A stretch of DNA of 64,000 bases from Planifilum sp021793745. Its GTDB lineage: Bacteria; Bacillota; Bacilli; Thermoactinomycetales; DSM-44946. This document shows positions 43,040-52,482 of this stretch, one piece after another (positions within the stretch are counted from its first letter, which is position 1; the number at the start of each line of letters is the position of its first letter). A program made the position numbers and the translations under genes. A model generated the notes under the pieces. That model searched no databases and was not told the DNA's origin. It saw only the letters and a program-made list of their open reading frames with translations. The stretch is taken from contig CALKAM010000163.1 of NCBI GenBank assembly GCA_937983105.1, positions 1 through 64,000 on the forward strand, read 5' to 3'.

Positions 43040-43076
43040 ATGAGAAAATTCCCTTAGCTCTATTATTTTTCACTTT

Positions 43077-43094
43077 AAGTTAAGCGCTTTACTT
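43077..43094 (+). promoter_or_regulatory. LacI-type operator 1
   Basis: AAGTTAAGCGCTTTACTT is a near-perfect dyad centred on GCGC and differs from the palindrome at 45986 by one base. Confidence 0.65.
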
Positions 43095-43145
43095 CCGGGT
43101 CGATAAGGAGGTGTACGGATTCGAGGGAATTTTATTTGGCATGTG

Positions 43146-43161
43146 AGTTAAGCGCTTTCCT
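43146..43161 (+). promoter_or_regulatory. LacI-type operator 2
   Basis: AGTTAAGCGCTTTCCT repeats the same core (TTAAGCGCTT), 69 bp downstream of operator 1 and about 100 bp before the transporter gene. Confidence 0.6.
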
Positions 43162-43264
43162 AAGCCCGCATCTTTTTGAAAAAAAGCAGTGGTCCCTATA
43201 GGCGGAGTTTTCAATCTCATTCGACTGGGCAGGCAACAAACTCTTGTCAGAGGAGAGAGACAAG

Positions 43265-44860
43265 TTGGTTGTTTTTTCGGTTTTCTCTTTCGTTTTGATC
43301 ATCGCTGCCATCTGGTTTTTTGCTTACAAAAGGAGTCGTGCCGTTGATAACACCAGTTCAGAGGGATATTTTCTCGGCGGTCGCAGTTTGACGGCGGTGA
43401 CGATTGCCGGCTCAATTATCATGACCAACCTGTCCACGGAGCAGATCGTCGGCCAGAATGGCCAAAGTTATATGGCCGGAATGGAAGTGATGGCCTGGGA
43501 AGTTACGGCGGCGATTGCCATTGTCATGTTGGCCCTGGTCTTTTTGCCGAAGTATCTGAAGTACGGTGTGGATACGATTCCCGACTTTATTGAGCGGCGC
43601 TACGATACCGCCACAAAGCGAATTGTTTCTGTTCTGTTTATTTTCACTTATATGATTTCGTTTCTGCCGGTGGTCCTGTATTCGGGATCCCTCGTCTTCA
43701 ACAAAATTTTCAACGTAAGTGAGGCGATGGGGATCGATCAGCTGATGGCGGTCGCCCTCATTGCCGCAGCCATAGGCATTATCGGCCTCCTGTATTTGCT
43801 GATGGGTGGATTGTCGCTGGGGGCCTTCAGTGACACGGTCTACGGCATCGGCCTGCTGATCGGCGGGCTGTCCATCCCGGTGTTGGGGCTGATCATTCTC
43901 GGCGATGGGAGTTTCCTCGGCGGACTGGATGTCGTCAGAACCAATACGCCGGAGAAGTTGAACTCGATCGGGGCCATCGACTCCGAAATCGTTCCCTGGC
44001 CCACGCTTTTCTTCGGCATGTTCTTTAACAACCTGTTTTACTGGTGTACGAACCAGATGATCGTGCAAAAGACTTTGGCCGGACGAAACCTGAAGGAAGG
44101 GCAGAAAGGTGCGCTGTACGTAGGCTTTTTCAAAATCATCGGCGCTCTGTTCCTGGTTTTCCCGGGCATTATCGCCTTCAACATGTTCGGAGATTCGCTC
44201 TCCAATCCCGATGATGCTTATCCCAGCTTGCTGACTGCCGTACTGCCGGAATGGGCTTACGGCATCTTTGGCGCCGTCATCTTTGGCGCGATTCTGAGCT
44301 CCTTTGTCGGTGCCTTGAATGCCACCGCAACCTTGTTCACCTTGGATTTTTACAAGCCTTTGCTTCGAAAGAATGCGACGGACAAACAAGTGGCGAGAGC
44401 CGGGAAGGTTGTGACCGTGATCGTCGGCACGGTGTCGGTACTCATCGCCCCGCTGATTTCTTTCGCTCCTGCCGGGCTGTACCATGTCGTGCAGCAGTTT
44501 AACGGCTTGTACAGCATGCCGCTTTTGGCCGTTGTCGTCCTGGGCTTTTACTCCCGGTATGTGACCGCCTTCGGCGCCAAAGTAACCTTTGCTTTCCACG
44601 TCGTGGCCTATGCCTTTGCGAGCTTCTTTTTGTCCCACATCCATTACCTGTACACCTTGAGCGTTCTGTTTCTGGCGGATGTGTTCATCCTGTGGCTGAT
44701 TGGAAGGATGAAACCCCTCGCTCAACCCTTCGAGTTTCAGGAAGGGCAGCACAAAGTGGATCTCACCCCGTGGAAACATGTCCGATGGGTTAGCGCGCTC
44801 GTCGTGATCACCGTGCTGGTCACATACCTGACGTTTTCACCGCTGGGACTTGCCAAATAA
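43265..44860 (+). CDS. Sodium:solute symporter (SSS/SLC5 family), probable inositol importer
   Basis: Membrane transporter of about 531 residues with 13-14 helices, related to vSGLT/SMCT-type SSS proteins. Visible features are the first helix, the SSS loop EGYFLGGRSLTAVTIAGSIIMTNLSTEQIVGQNG, and PKYLKYGVDTIPDFIERRYD. GAILSSFVGALNATATLFTLD matches the conserved sodium-binding helix. TTG 43265 is preferred over TTG 43244 because AGAGGAGAGAG lies just ahead of it. It is the first gene of the iol operon, in the place where B. subtilis uses IolF/IolT, so inositol is the likely substrate. Confidence 0.82.
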   Translation: MVVFSVFSFVLIIAAIWFFAYKRSRAVDNTSSEGYFLGGRSLTAVTIAGSIIMTNLSTEQIVGQNGQSYMAGMEVMAWEVTAAIAIVMLALVFLPKYLKYGVDTIPDFIERRYDTATKRIVSVLFIFTYMISFLPVVLYSGSLVFNKIFNVSEAMGIDQLMAVALIAAAIGIIGLLYLLMGGLSLGAFSDTVYGIGLLIGGLSIPVLGLIILGDGSFLGGLDVVRTNTPEKLNSIGAIDSEIVPWPTLFFGMFFNNLFYWCTNQMIVQKTLAGRNLKEGQKGALYVGFFKIIGALFLVFPGIIAFNMFGDSLSNPDDAYPSLLTAVLPEWAYGIFGAVIFGAILSSFVGALNATATLFTLDFYKPLLRKNATDKQVARAGKVVTVIVGTVSVLIAPLISFAPAGLYHVVQQFNGLYSMPLLAVVVLGFYSRYVTAFGAKVTFAFHVVAYAFASFFLSHIHYLYTLSVLFLADVFILWLIGRMKPLAQPFEFQEGQHKVDLTPWKHVRWVSALVVITVLVTYLTFSPLGLAK

Positions 44861-44902
44861 CCGCCATTGAACAAACCAAACTGATCAAGGGAGCTGGATT
44901 GG

Positions 44903-45913
44903 ATGAAGAGAATCACCGTTGGAGTGGTCGGAGCAGGACGGATCGGGAAGCTGCATATCAACAACATGAAAAACATGCCGCACGTCAGGTTGAAGGCGAT
45001 CTCCGATATTTATGCCGAGAACCTGAAGGATTGGTTTTTGACCAGCGGCGCGGAGAAGTTGACCAAGGATTATCGGGAGCTGGTACATGACCCGGAAATT
45101 GATGCCGTGTTTATCTGCACATCCACCGATACGCATGTGGAGATCATCCTGGAGGCCGCCAACGCCGGAAAACACATTTTCTGCGAGAAGCCGATCAGCT
45201 TTTCCGAAGAGGAGACGCTGAAGGCGTATGAAGCGGTCCAAAAGGCCGGGGTCAAGTTTCAGGTGGGATTTAACAGGAGATACGACCGGAACTTTCACAA
45301 AGTAAAGCGGATGGTGGAGGAGAAGGCCATCGGGGACCTGCATGTGTTGAAAATTACTTCCAGGGATCCGAATCCCCCTTCGCTGGACTATGTGGCCAAG
45401 TCAGGCGGCATTTTCATGGATATGACCATCCATGACTTTGACATGGCGCGCTACATTTCGGGTTCGGAAGTGGAAGAAGTGTATGCCCAGGGGGCGACGC
45501 TGATTCATCCGGAGTTCGCCGAGCTGGGCGATGTGGATACGGCGATCATCACTTTGAAATTTGCCAACGGCGCCATGGGGGTCATCGACAACAGCCGCCA
45601 GGCGGTATACGGATATGATCAGCGCCTGGAAGCGTTCGGTTCCAAAGGGTCGGCCCGGGTGAACAATGAGACCGAATCCCGGGTGGAACTGGTATCGAAA
45701 CGTGGGGTCATGGGCGACAATCCGCTGTATTTCTTCCTGGAAAGGTACAATGATGCGTTTATCCGGGAAGTGGAAGAGTTTTTGGATGCGATCATGAACA
45801 ACCAGGAAATCAGGACCACCTTCAAGGATGGAATTATGGCGCAAAGAATCGCCATGGCCGCCAAGGAATCCCTGATTAGCGGGCGACCGGCAAAGGTGAA
45901 ACCCCTGGAATGA
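44903..45913 (+). CDS. iolG: Myo-inositol 2-dehydrogenase
   Basis: NAD-dependent Gfo/Idh/MocA enzyme of 336 residues oxidising myo-inositol to 2-keto-myo-inositol, the first step of the pathway. It has the Rossmann motif GVVGAGRIGKLH, the catalytic lysine in EKPISFSEEE near residue 97, and the Asp/His pair in GGIFMDMTIHDFDMARY near 172-176. Length and motifs match Bacillus IolG. The ribosome binding site AAGGGAG precedes the ATG. A second promoter and operator follow, before iolB. Confidence 0.92.
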   Translation: MKRITVGVVGAGRIGKLHINNMKNMPHVRLKAISDIYAENLKDWFLTSGAEKLTKDYRELVHDPEIDAVFICTSTDTHVEIILEAANAGKHIFCEKPISFSEEETLKAYEAVQKAGVKFQVGFNRRYDRNFHKVKRMVEEKAIGDLHVLKITSRDPNPPSLDYVAKSGGIFMDMTIHDFDMARYISGSEVEEVYAQGATLIHPEFAELGDVDTAIITLKFANGAMGVIDNSRQAVYGYDQRLEAFGSKGSARVNNETESRVELVSKRGVMGDNPLYFFLERYNDAFIREVEEFLDAIMNNQEIRTTFKDGIMAQRIAMAAKESLISGRPAKVKPLE

Positions 45914-45944
45914 GGAGACGCCCCGGTTGCGAAGGATCCCATTA

Positions 45945-45973
45945 TTGCCCGAATCCATATGATTGGGTATACT
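45945..45973 (+). promoter_or_regulatory. Internal sigma-A promoter before iolB
   Basis: TTGCCC (45945-45950), a 17-bp spacer and TATACT (45968-45973), directly upstream of a perfect operator. Confidence 0.6.
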
Positions 45974-45985
45974 CTTAATTGAAAT

Positions 45986-46003
45986 AAGTTAAGCGCTTAA
46001 CTT
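45986..46003 (+). promoter_or_regulatory. LacI-type operator 3 (perfect palindrome)
   Basis: AAGTTAAGCGCTTAACTT is a perfect 18-bp palindrome. It lies about 12 bp after the -10 element, the classic position for repression of initiation. Confidence 0.75.
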
Positions 46004-46028
46004 AAAGGGCTGGAAAGGATGGAGATGG

Positions 46029-46832
46029 ATGTCTGATCTGCATGTGAAGCCCCATGAGCCGGATCAGGACGGCAAAATCCTGAGCGTCACGCCGGAATCG
46101 GCGGGGTGGAAGTATGTGGGGTTTGAGGTTTACTCCTTGAAAAAGGGGCAGCGGCTCGAGAGGGAGACCGGAAAAAACGAAGTTTGTCTCGTGTTATTGT
46201 CCGGGAAAGCGAGGGTACGGACCGATCAAAAAAGCTTTCAGGAGATCGGCGAGCGGATGAGCGTGTTCGAAAAAACTCCTCCCTATTCAGTTTACATCCC
46301 CAACGATGACCGATACGAAGTGGAAGCGCTGACCGATCTGGAACTGGCCGTATGCATGGCTCCCGGCAAGGGAACCTACGAGGCGCGATTGATTGCACCG
46401 GAGGATGTGAGGCAGTCTGATCGCGGTTCCGGGAAAATGTACCGAAGAATTCATGACATCCTCCCGGAGGACAAGGAAGCCGACAGTCTGCTGGTGGTTG
46501 AAGTATTTACGCCCGATGGCAACACGTCCAGTTATCCGCCCCACAAGCATGATCGGGATCATCTTCCGCATGAATCCTACCTGGAGGAAACCTATTATCA
46601 CGAACTGAATCCCAGGCAGGGCTTTGCGTTCCAGCGGGTTTACAACGACGATCGCTCCCTGGATGAAACCATCTGCGTTGAAAACCGCGATGTCGTCCTG
46701 GTGCCGGAGGGCTACCATCCCTTTACTGCGGTGCCCGGCTATGAATCCTACTATCTGAATGTCATGGCCGGCCCAGTCCGAACCTGGAAATTCCAGAATG
46801 ACCCGGAACATGAATGGCTGTTTGAGAAATGA
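46029..46832 (+). CDS. iolB: 5-deoxy-glucuronate isomerase
   Basis: Cupin-fold isomerase of 267 residues converting 5-deoxy-D-glucuronate to 5-dehydro-2-deoxy-D-gluconate. It has two cupin barrels. Metal-binding residues are visible in SSYPPHKHDRDHLPHESYLEETYYHELNP, with the later histidine in VPEGYHPF. Length is typical. It is located behind its own operator-controlled promoter within the iol operon. Confidence 0.93.
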   Translation: MSDLHVKPHEPDQDGKILSVTPESAGWKYVGFEVYSLKKGQRLERETGKNEVCLVLLSGKARVRTDQKSFQEIGERMSVFEKTPPYSVYIPNDDRYEVEALTDLELAVCMAPGKGTYEARLIAPEDVRQSDRGSGKMYRRIHDILPEDKEADSLLVVEVFTPDGNTSSYPPHKHDRDHLPHESYLEETYYHELNPRQGFAFQRVYNDDRSLDETICVENRDVVLVPEGYHPFTAVPGYESYYLNVMAGPVRTWKFQNDPEHEWLFEK

Positions 46833-46855
46833 GTCATCGGGCTCTTGTTTGCGAA

Positions 46856-46873
46856 AAGTTAAGCGCTTTACTC
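46856..46873 (+). promoter_or_regulatory. LacI-type operator 4
   Basis: AAGTTAAGCGCTTTACTC lies in the 145-bp gap between iolB and iolC. No strong promoter is evident beside it, so it may act as a roadblock or loop anchor. Confidence 0.6.
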
Positions 46874-46977
46874 AAGATTGTTGATACCGGTTTCATCTTT
46901 AAGGATTTTCCTCGGCCAGCCCCGGGGCTGAGCCGCAGGATGATTACAGGCATCGATGCACAGTTAGGGGGATCACG

Positions 46978-47976
46978 GTGGTGAACCTGAATTTCAAAAC
47001 GGATCGACCGCTTGATCTGATCGCAGTTGGCCGACTTGCGATCGACCTGAACGCTGAGCAGATCAATCGTCCCATGGAAGAGACGCGGTCCTTTACGAAA
47101 TATGTCGGCGGTTCGCCGGCCAATATTGCTGTCGGAGCCGCGCAACTCGGACTTCAGTGCGGCTTTATCGGCAAGGTTTCCGATGACCAGATGGGGCGGT
47201 TCATCCTGCGTTTTCTCGAGGAGAAAAACATCGATACGTCCGGAGTCGCGGTGGATCAGACGGGCGCCGTCACCGGGCTCGCTTTTACGGAAATCAAGAG
47301 CCCGGAGGATTGCAGCATTTTGATGTACCGGGACAACGTGGCCGATTTGAAGCTGGATCCCTCGGAGGTCTCCGAAGACTATATCAAAAAGACGAAGGCG
47401 CTTTTGATCTCCGGAACCGCCTTGGCCGCCAGCCCGTCGCGGGAAGCCGTCTTTCTCGCTTTGGAATATGCCCGCAAGCATGATGTCGTCGTGTTCTTTG
47501 ACCTCGATTACCGTCCCTATACCTGGACCTCCGACAAGGAGACCGCCATCTACTACAATCTGGCGGCGGAAAAATGTGACGTCATCATCGGGACAAGGGA
47601 CGAATTCGATATGATGGAGCAATTTGAACGGGAGAAGAAGACGGATCAGGAAACGGCAATGAAATGGTTTGGTCATCGCGCGAAAATCGTGGTGATCAAG
47701 CACGGATCCCAAGGTTCGATCACCTATACCAAGGGTGGCCGTTCCTATACCGGCGGCATCTTCAAGACCCGAGTATTGAAAACCTTTGGTGCCGGAGACA
47801 GTTACGCCTCGGCATTTATCTACGGTCTGCTGAAGGGTTGGGAGATTCCGCGGGCCATGGAATATGGCAGCGCCTCGGCGGCGATCGTCATCTCCAGGCA
47901 CAGCTGTTCCGAAGCCATGCCGACGAAGGCGGAGTTGGATCAGTTTGTCAAGACGGCCGAAAAGGTGAATCCGTGA
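46978..47976 (+). CDS. iolC: 5-dehydro-2-deoxygluconokinase
   Basis: PfkB-family kinase of 332 residues phosphorylating 2-deoxy-5-keto-gluconate in inositol breakdown. It has the N-terminal DLIAVGRLAIDLNAEQINRP typical of IolC, the substrate motif YVGGSPANIAVGAAQLGLQCGFIG, and the catalytic TFGAGDSYASAFIYGLLKGW. Either of two consecutive GTG codons (46978, 46981) behind AGGGGG could start it. It lies between iolB and iolA. Confidence 0.92.
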   Translation: MVNLNFKTDRPLDLIAVGRLAIDLNAEQINRPMEETRSFTKYVGGSPANIAVGAAQLGLQCGFIGKVSDDQMGRFILRFLEEKNIDTSGVAVDQTGAVTGLAFTEIKSPEDCSILMYRDNVADLKLDPSEVSEDYIKKTKALLISGTALAASPSREAVFLALEYARKHDVVVFFDLDYRPYTWTSDKETAIYYNLAAEKCDVIIGTRDEFDMMEQFEREKKTDQETAMKWFGHRAKIVVIKHGSQGSITYTKGGRSYTGGIFKTRVLKTFGAGDSYASAFIYGLLKGWEIPRAMEYGSASAAIVISRHSCSEAMPTKAELDQFVKTAEKVNP

Positions 47977-48019
47977 TGGAACCAGCGCACGAAGCATCAT
48001 TTCAGCAGGAGGTTTTAAC

Positions 48020-49480
48020 ATGGCAAATACCGCTGTGAAGACCCTGAAAAACTATATCAACGGAGAGTGGGTAGAATCCCGTTCCGGAAAAACCGAAGAC
48101 GTATACAATCCGGCGACGGGTGAAGTCATCGCCCGTGTCCCGATTTCCAGCACCGAAGAAGTGGACGAAGCCGCCCGAGCGGCAAAAGCTGCCTTTGAAA
48201 CATGGAAAAGGGTCGCCGTTCCCAAGAGGGCCCGTATTCTGTTCAGATATCACCAATTGCTGGTGGACCATTGGGATGAGCTGGCCGAACTGATTACCGT
48301 GGAAAACGGCAAGAACCTGAAGGAAGCCAAAGGCGAAGTGCAGCGGGGCATTGAAAATGTGGAATTTGCCGCCGGAGCCCCCACCCTGATGATGGGGGAC
48401 AACCTGGCCACCATCGCAACGGAGCTGGAATCGGCCGTGTACCGCTATCCGGTGGGAGTGATCGGAGGGATTACGCCGTTCAACTTTCCCATGATGGTTC
48501 CGTGCTGGATGTTCCCGATGGCGATCGTCCTCGGCAACACCTTCGTCTTGAAGCCGTCGGAGCGCACCCCCCTCACCGCCAACCGCCTGGCCGAGCTGGC
48601 GGAGGAAGCCGGTGTTCCAAAAGGCGTCTTCAACGTCGTCCACGGCGCCCATGATGTGGTGAACGGATTGATCGATCATCCCGATGTGGCCCGGATCTCT
48701 TTTGTGGGTTCGCAGCCGGTGGCCGAATATGTATACAAGCGGGGGACGGCAAATGGGAAAGCGGTCCAGGCCCTGGCCGGAGCCAAAAACCACTCGATTG
48801 TGCTGCGAGATGCCAACCTGGACAACGCCACCACCCAGATCCTGAATGCGGCGTTCGGGTCGGCGGGCGAGCGCTGTATGGCGGCGGCGGTGGTCACGGT
48901 GGAGGAAGCGGTGGCCGATGAATTTATCGCCCGGCTGGTGCAGAAGGCGGACCAGATCACCATCGGCAACGGACTGGAGGATGCGGTTTTCCTGGGACCG
49001 GTCATCCGGGAGCAGCATAAGGAGCGGACACTGAATTACATTGAAACCGGTGAAAAAGAGGGGGCCAAACTGATCCGCGACGGGCGCCAAGACCCAGCGG
49101 CTCAGGGGAAAGGATACTTCGTGGGGCCGACCATCTTTGACCATGTCACCACCGAGATGAAGATCTGGCAGGACGAGATTTTTGCTCCGGTCCTCTGCAT
49201 TGTGCGGGTCAAGGATCTCGATGAAGCCATTCAGGTGGCCAATCGGTCGCGCTTTGCCAATGGAGCCTGCATTTTCACCAGGGACGGGGGAGCGGTGCGC
49301 AAATTCCGGGAAAACATCGATGCGGGCATGCTCGGCGTCAATATCGGCATTCCGGCTCCGATGGCCTTCTTCCCGTTCTCCGGCTGGAAGGATTCCTTCT
49401 ACGGAGATCTGCATGCCAACGGCAAAGACAGCATCGAATTTTACACCCGGAAAAAAGTGATCACCAGCCGCTGGGTGTGA
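48020..49480 (+). CDS. iolA: Methylmalonate-semialdehyde dehydrogenase (CoA-acylating)
   Basis: Aldehyde dehydrogenase of 486 residues converting malonate semialdehyde to acetyl-CoA and CO2. Conserved features are GVIGGITPFNFPMMVPCWMFPMAI, the glycine motif RISFVGSQPVAEYVYKRG, ALAGAKNHSIVLRDANLD, and the catalytic cysteine in FGSAGERCMAAAVVTV near residue 290. The ending DSIEFYTRKKVITSRW is characteristic of the MMSDH subfamily. It has a good AGGAGGTTTT ribosome binding site. Confidence 0.93.
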   Translation: MANTAVKTLKNYINGEWVESRSGKTEDVYNPATGEVIARVPISSTEEVDEAARAAKAAFETWKRVAVPKRARILFRYHQLLVDHWDELAELITVENGKNLKEAKGEVQRGIENVEFAAGAPTLMMGDNLATIATELESAVYRYPVGVIGGITPFNFPMMVPCWMFPMAIVLGNTFVLKPSERTPLTANRLAELAEEAGVPKGVFNVVHGAHDVVNGLIDHPDVARISFVGSQPVAEYVYKRGTANGKAVQALAGAKNHSIVLRDANLDNATTQILNAAFGSAGERCMAAAVVTVEEAVADEFIARLVQKADQITIGNGLEDAVFLGPVIREQHKERTLNYIETGEKEGAKLIRDGRQDPAAQGKGYFVGPTIFDHVTTEMKIWQDEIFAPVLCIVRVKDLDEAIQVANRSRFANGACIFTRDGGAVRKFRENIDAGMLGVNIGIPAPMAFFPFSGWKDSFYGDLHANGKDSIEFYTRKKVITSRWV

Positions 49481-49513
49481 ACCATATCCGATTTTGAGAG
49501 TAGGGGTGAGAAT

Positions 49514-51439
49514 ATGAAGCTGACGACGGCACAGGCCCTGGTCAAATTTTTAAATAGCCAGTATGTCGAGGTGGACGGCAAGGAACAAAAGTTGTTCAAG
49601 GGGATCTTCACCATTTTTGGTCATGGGAACGTGCTGGGGATCGGACAAGCCCTTGAGCAGGATCCCGGGGACCTGGAAGTTTACCAGGGGAGAAATGAGC
49701 AGGGGATGGCGCATGCGGCCATCGGCTTTGCCAAACAGAATCGTCGCCGGCAACTGATTGCCTGCACCTCCTCGGTGGGGCCGGGGGCGGCCAACATGGT
49801 CACCGCCGCCGCCACGGCCACTGCCAACAACATTCCGCTCCTTTTGCTGCCCGGTGACACCTTTGCCACCCGGCAGCCGGATCCGGTGCTGCAGCAAATC
49901 GAACAGCCCCATGACGCCAGCCTGTCCACGAACGACGCTTTCCGTCCGGTGAGCAAGTACTGGGACCGGGTAAACCGGCCCGAGCAGCTGATGACCGCGA
50001 TGCTGAATGCCGTCCGGGTGCTGACGGACCCGGCCGAAACCGGTGCGGTGACGATTGCCCTGCCGCAGGATGTCCAGGCCGAAGCCTATGATTATCCGGA
50101 GAGCTTTTTCAAAAAGCGTGTCCATCGATTTGCCCGGAGAAGGCCCGTCTCCTTTGAACTGGAACAGGTGGCGGCCCTGTTTAAAAACAGCAAGAAACCG
50201 CTGATCATCTGCGGCGGGGGTGTTCGCTACTCGGAGGCGGCGGATGCGCTGGACCGGTTTGTCCGGGCGTTTCATATTCCGTTTGCCGAATCGCAGGCCG
50301 GCAAAAGCGCATTGCCCTCCACCCATCCGCTTAACCTCGGCGGCATCGGCGTCACGGGCAACGCGGCCGCCAATCGGATCGCCAAAGAGGCGGATCTGGT
50401 GATCGGCGTCGGAACCCGCTTTACCGATTTCACCACAGCCTCTAAGCGGCTTTTTCAAAATGAGAATGTGGCCTTCGCGACGATCAATATTTCCGATTTC
50501 CACGCTTCCAAGCTGGATGCCACCAAAATGGTCGCTGATGCGAGGGCGGGGCTGGAGGATCTCCAGGCGGAGCTGGAGAAAATCGGCTACCGGTCCGGTT
50601 ACGGGGAAGAAATCGAGCGGGCCAAACAGGATTGGCAAAGGGAGCTGCAACGCCTTTATCAAACCGATTTTCGCGCGGACGGCTACAAGCCGGAAATCGC
50701 CGGTCACCTGGATGAGAAGCTGCCGGAATATGCCGAGACCTTCAACGCCTGTTTGACACAGACGGCGGTTTTGGGAAAAGTGAATGAACGGATTGACGAC
50801 GATGCCATCGTAGTCGGTGCTTCCGGCAGCCTGCCGGGCGATATGCAGCGGATGTGGATCAGCAAACGGCCGGATACGTACCACATGGAGTACGGTTATT
50901 CGTGCATGGGGTATGAAATCGCTGCCGCTCTGGGGGTCAAAATCGCCCGGCCCGATCAGGAGGTTTATGCCATGGTCGGCGATGGCAGCTACATGATGCT
51001 CCATTCCGAATTGATCACCAGCATTCAGGAAGGATTGAAAATCAACATCATCCTCTTTGACAACGCCGGCTTTGGCTGCATTAACAATTTGCAAATGAGT
51101 AACGGGATGGGCAGCTTTGCGACCGAATTCCGCCTGCGGAACGAAAAAACCGGGCGATTGGACGGTCCCATTATGCAGGTGGATTTTGCCCAGAACGCGG
51201 CGGCGTATGGTGCGGCAACCTATACGGTCCGGACGATGGAGGAGTTGGAACAGGCCCTGGAAGACGCCAAAAAACAGACCGTTTCGACGCTGATCGATGT
51301 CAAAGTGCTTCCCAAAACCATGACCGACGGCTATGACAGCTGGTGGCATGTCGGTGTTGCCGAGGTCTCGGAGAAGGAAGCGATCCGCCGGGCTTATCGG
51401 GATCGCATCGAGCAGCTGGAAAAGGCGAGAAAGTACTAA
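49514..51439 (+). CDS. iolD: 3D-(3,5/4)-trihydroxycyclohexane-1,2-dione hydrolase
   Basis: Thiamine-diphosphate enzyme of 641 residues that opens the inositol ring to 5-deoxy-glucuronate. It has the acetolactate-synthase-like three-domain layout. The N-terminal catalytic Glu lies in GRNEQGMAHAAIGFAKQ, the central domain in KPLIICGGGVRYSEA, and the TPP/Mg motif is MVGDGSYMMLHSELITSIQEGLKINIILFDNAGFGCINN. It begins behind AGGGGTGAG and ends 20 bp before iolE. Confidence 0.93.
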   Translation: MKLTTAQALVKFLNSQYVEVDGKEQKLFKGIFTIFGHGNVLGIGQALEQDPGDLEVYQGRNEQGMAHAAIGFAKQNRRRQLIACTSSVGPGAANMVTAAATATANNIPLLLLPGDTFATRQPDPVLQQIEQPHDASLSTNDAFRPVSKYWDRVNRPEQLMTAMLNAVRVLTDPAETGAVTIALPQDVQAEAYDYPESFFKKRVHRFARRRPVSFELEQVAALFKNSKKPLIICGGGVRYSEAADALDRFVRAFHIPFAESQAGKSALPSTHPLNLGGIGVTGNAAANRIAKEADLVIGVGTRFTDFTTASKRLFQNENVAFATINISDFHASKLDATKMVADARAGLEDLQAELEKIGYRSGYGEEIERAKQDWQRELQRLYQTDFRADGYKPEIAGHLDEKLPEYAETFNACLTQTAVLGKVNERIDDDAIVVGASGSLPGDMQRMWISKRPDTYHMEYGYSCMGYEIAAALGVKIARPDQEVYAMVGDGSYMMLHSELITSIQEGLKINIILFDNAGFGCINNLQMSNGMGSFATEFRLRNEKTGRLDGPIMQVDFAQNAAAYGAATYTVRTMEELEQALEDAKKQTVSTLIDVKVLPKTMTDGYDSWWHVGVAEVSEKEAIRRAYRDRIEQLEKARKY

Positions 51440-51459
51440 AGGGGAGACGAGGTGCACCG

Positions 51460-52356
51460 ATGTTCAAACGAGATGCGGTCAAACTGGGCATTGCGCCGAT
51501 CGGATGGACCAATGATGACATGCCGGACCTGGGCAGAGAAAACACCTTTGAGCAATGCATCAGCGAAATGGCGCTGGCGGGTTTTCGGGGGACGGAAGTA
51601 GGCAACAAGTATCCGCGCGACACCAAGGTGCTCAAAAAAGCCCTTGCGCTGAGAAACATGGAAATCGCCAGCGCCTGGTTCAGCGCATACCTCACCACCA
51701 GGCCCTACGAGGAGACGGAAGAAGCCTTTATCCGGCACCGGGACTTTCTGCACGAGATGGGCTCGAAGGTGATCGTGGTCTCGGAACAGGGTCACAGCAT
51801 CCAGGGACAGATGGATCAGCCGTTATTTGATGCCAAACCGCATTTTAATGATGAGGAATGGAACCGGCTGGCCGAGGGCCTGAACAGGCTGGGGGAACGG
51901 GCCCGGGAAAAGGGAATGAAGGTGGTTTACCACCACCATATGGGGACCGGCGTGCAGACGGCCGAAGAGATCGATCGGTTGATGGAGATGACCGATGAAA
52001 ACCTGGTGTTTCTCCTCTATGACACCGGACACCTGTATCTTTCCGGAGAGGACCCTGTGGAAATTTTGAAGCGATATCTGCCCAGGATCAAGCATGTCCA
52101 TCTGAAGGACGTTCGAGACTCTGTGGCGGTCCGGGTCAAGGAAGAGAAAATGAGCTTTCTCGACGCCGTTCGCGAAGGCGTATTTACGGTACCGGGGGAC
52201 GGCAGCATCGACTTCACCGAAATCTTTCAGATTCTCGCCGACTCGGACTATCAAGGGTGGTTGCTCGTGGAGGCCGAACAGGATCCGGCCAAAGCCAATC
52301 CCTTTGAATACGCGCTGAAAGCTCGGCGATACATCCAGGAAAAAGCCGGGATTTGA
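51460..52356 (+). CDS. iolE: Inosose dehydratase
   Basis: TIM-barrel metal-dependent enzyme of 298 residues dehydrating 2-keto-myo-inositol, the second step of the pathway. Conserved stretches are KLGIAPIGWTNDDMPDLG at the N-terminus, MALAGFRGTEVGNKYP, VVYHHHMGTGVQTAEEIDRLM, LLYDTGHLYLSGED and HVHLKDVR; their histidines, Glu and Asp bind the metal. ATG 51460 follows GGGGAGACGAGG. An in-frame extension into the iolD end is not coding. Confidence 0.93.
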   Translation: MFKRDAVKLGIAPIGWTNDDMPDLGRENTFEQCISEMALAGFRGTEVGNKYPRDTKVLKKALALRNMEIASAWFSAYLTTRPYEETEEAFIRHRDFLHEMGSKVIVVSEQGHSIQGQMDQPLFDAKPHFNDEEWNRLAEGLNRLGERAREKGMKVVYHHHMGTGVQTAEEIDRLMEMTDENLVFLLYDTGHLYLSGEDPVEILKRYLPRIKHVHLKDVRDSVAVRVKEEKMSFLDAVREGVFTVPGDGSIDFTEIFQILADSDYQGWLLVEAEQDPAKANPFEYALKARRYIQEKAGI

Positions 52357-52482
52357 TGCCCGGCTGACTGCTATAAGGTCATGGCGGGGTTATCAGGAGG
52401 CGGATGCCGAACCGGCGATCCCTTGGACATGCCCGGTAACCCCGGTCGCAACTTTCCATCGGGAGGCGGCGGATACCGTTTT

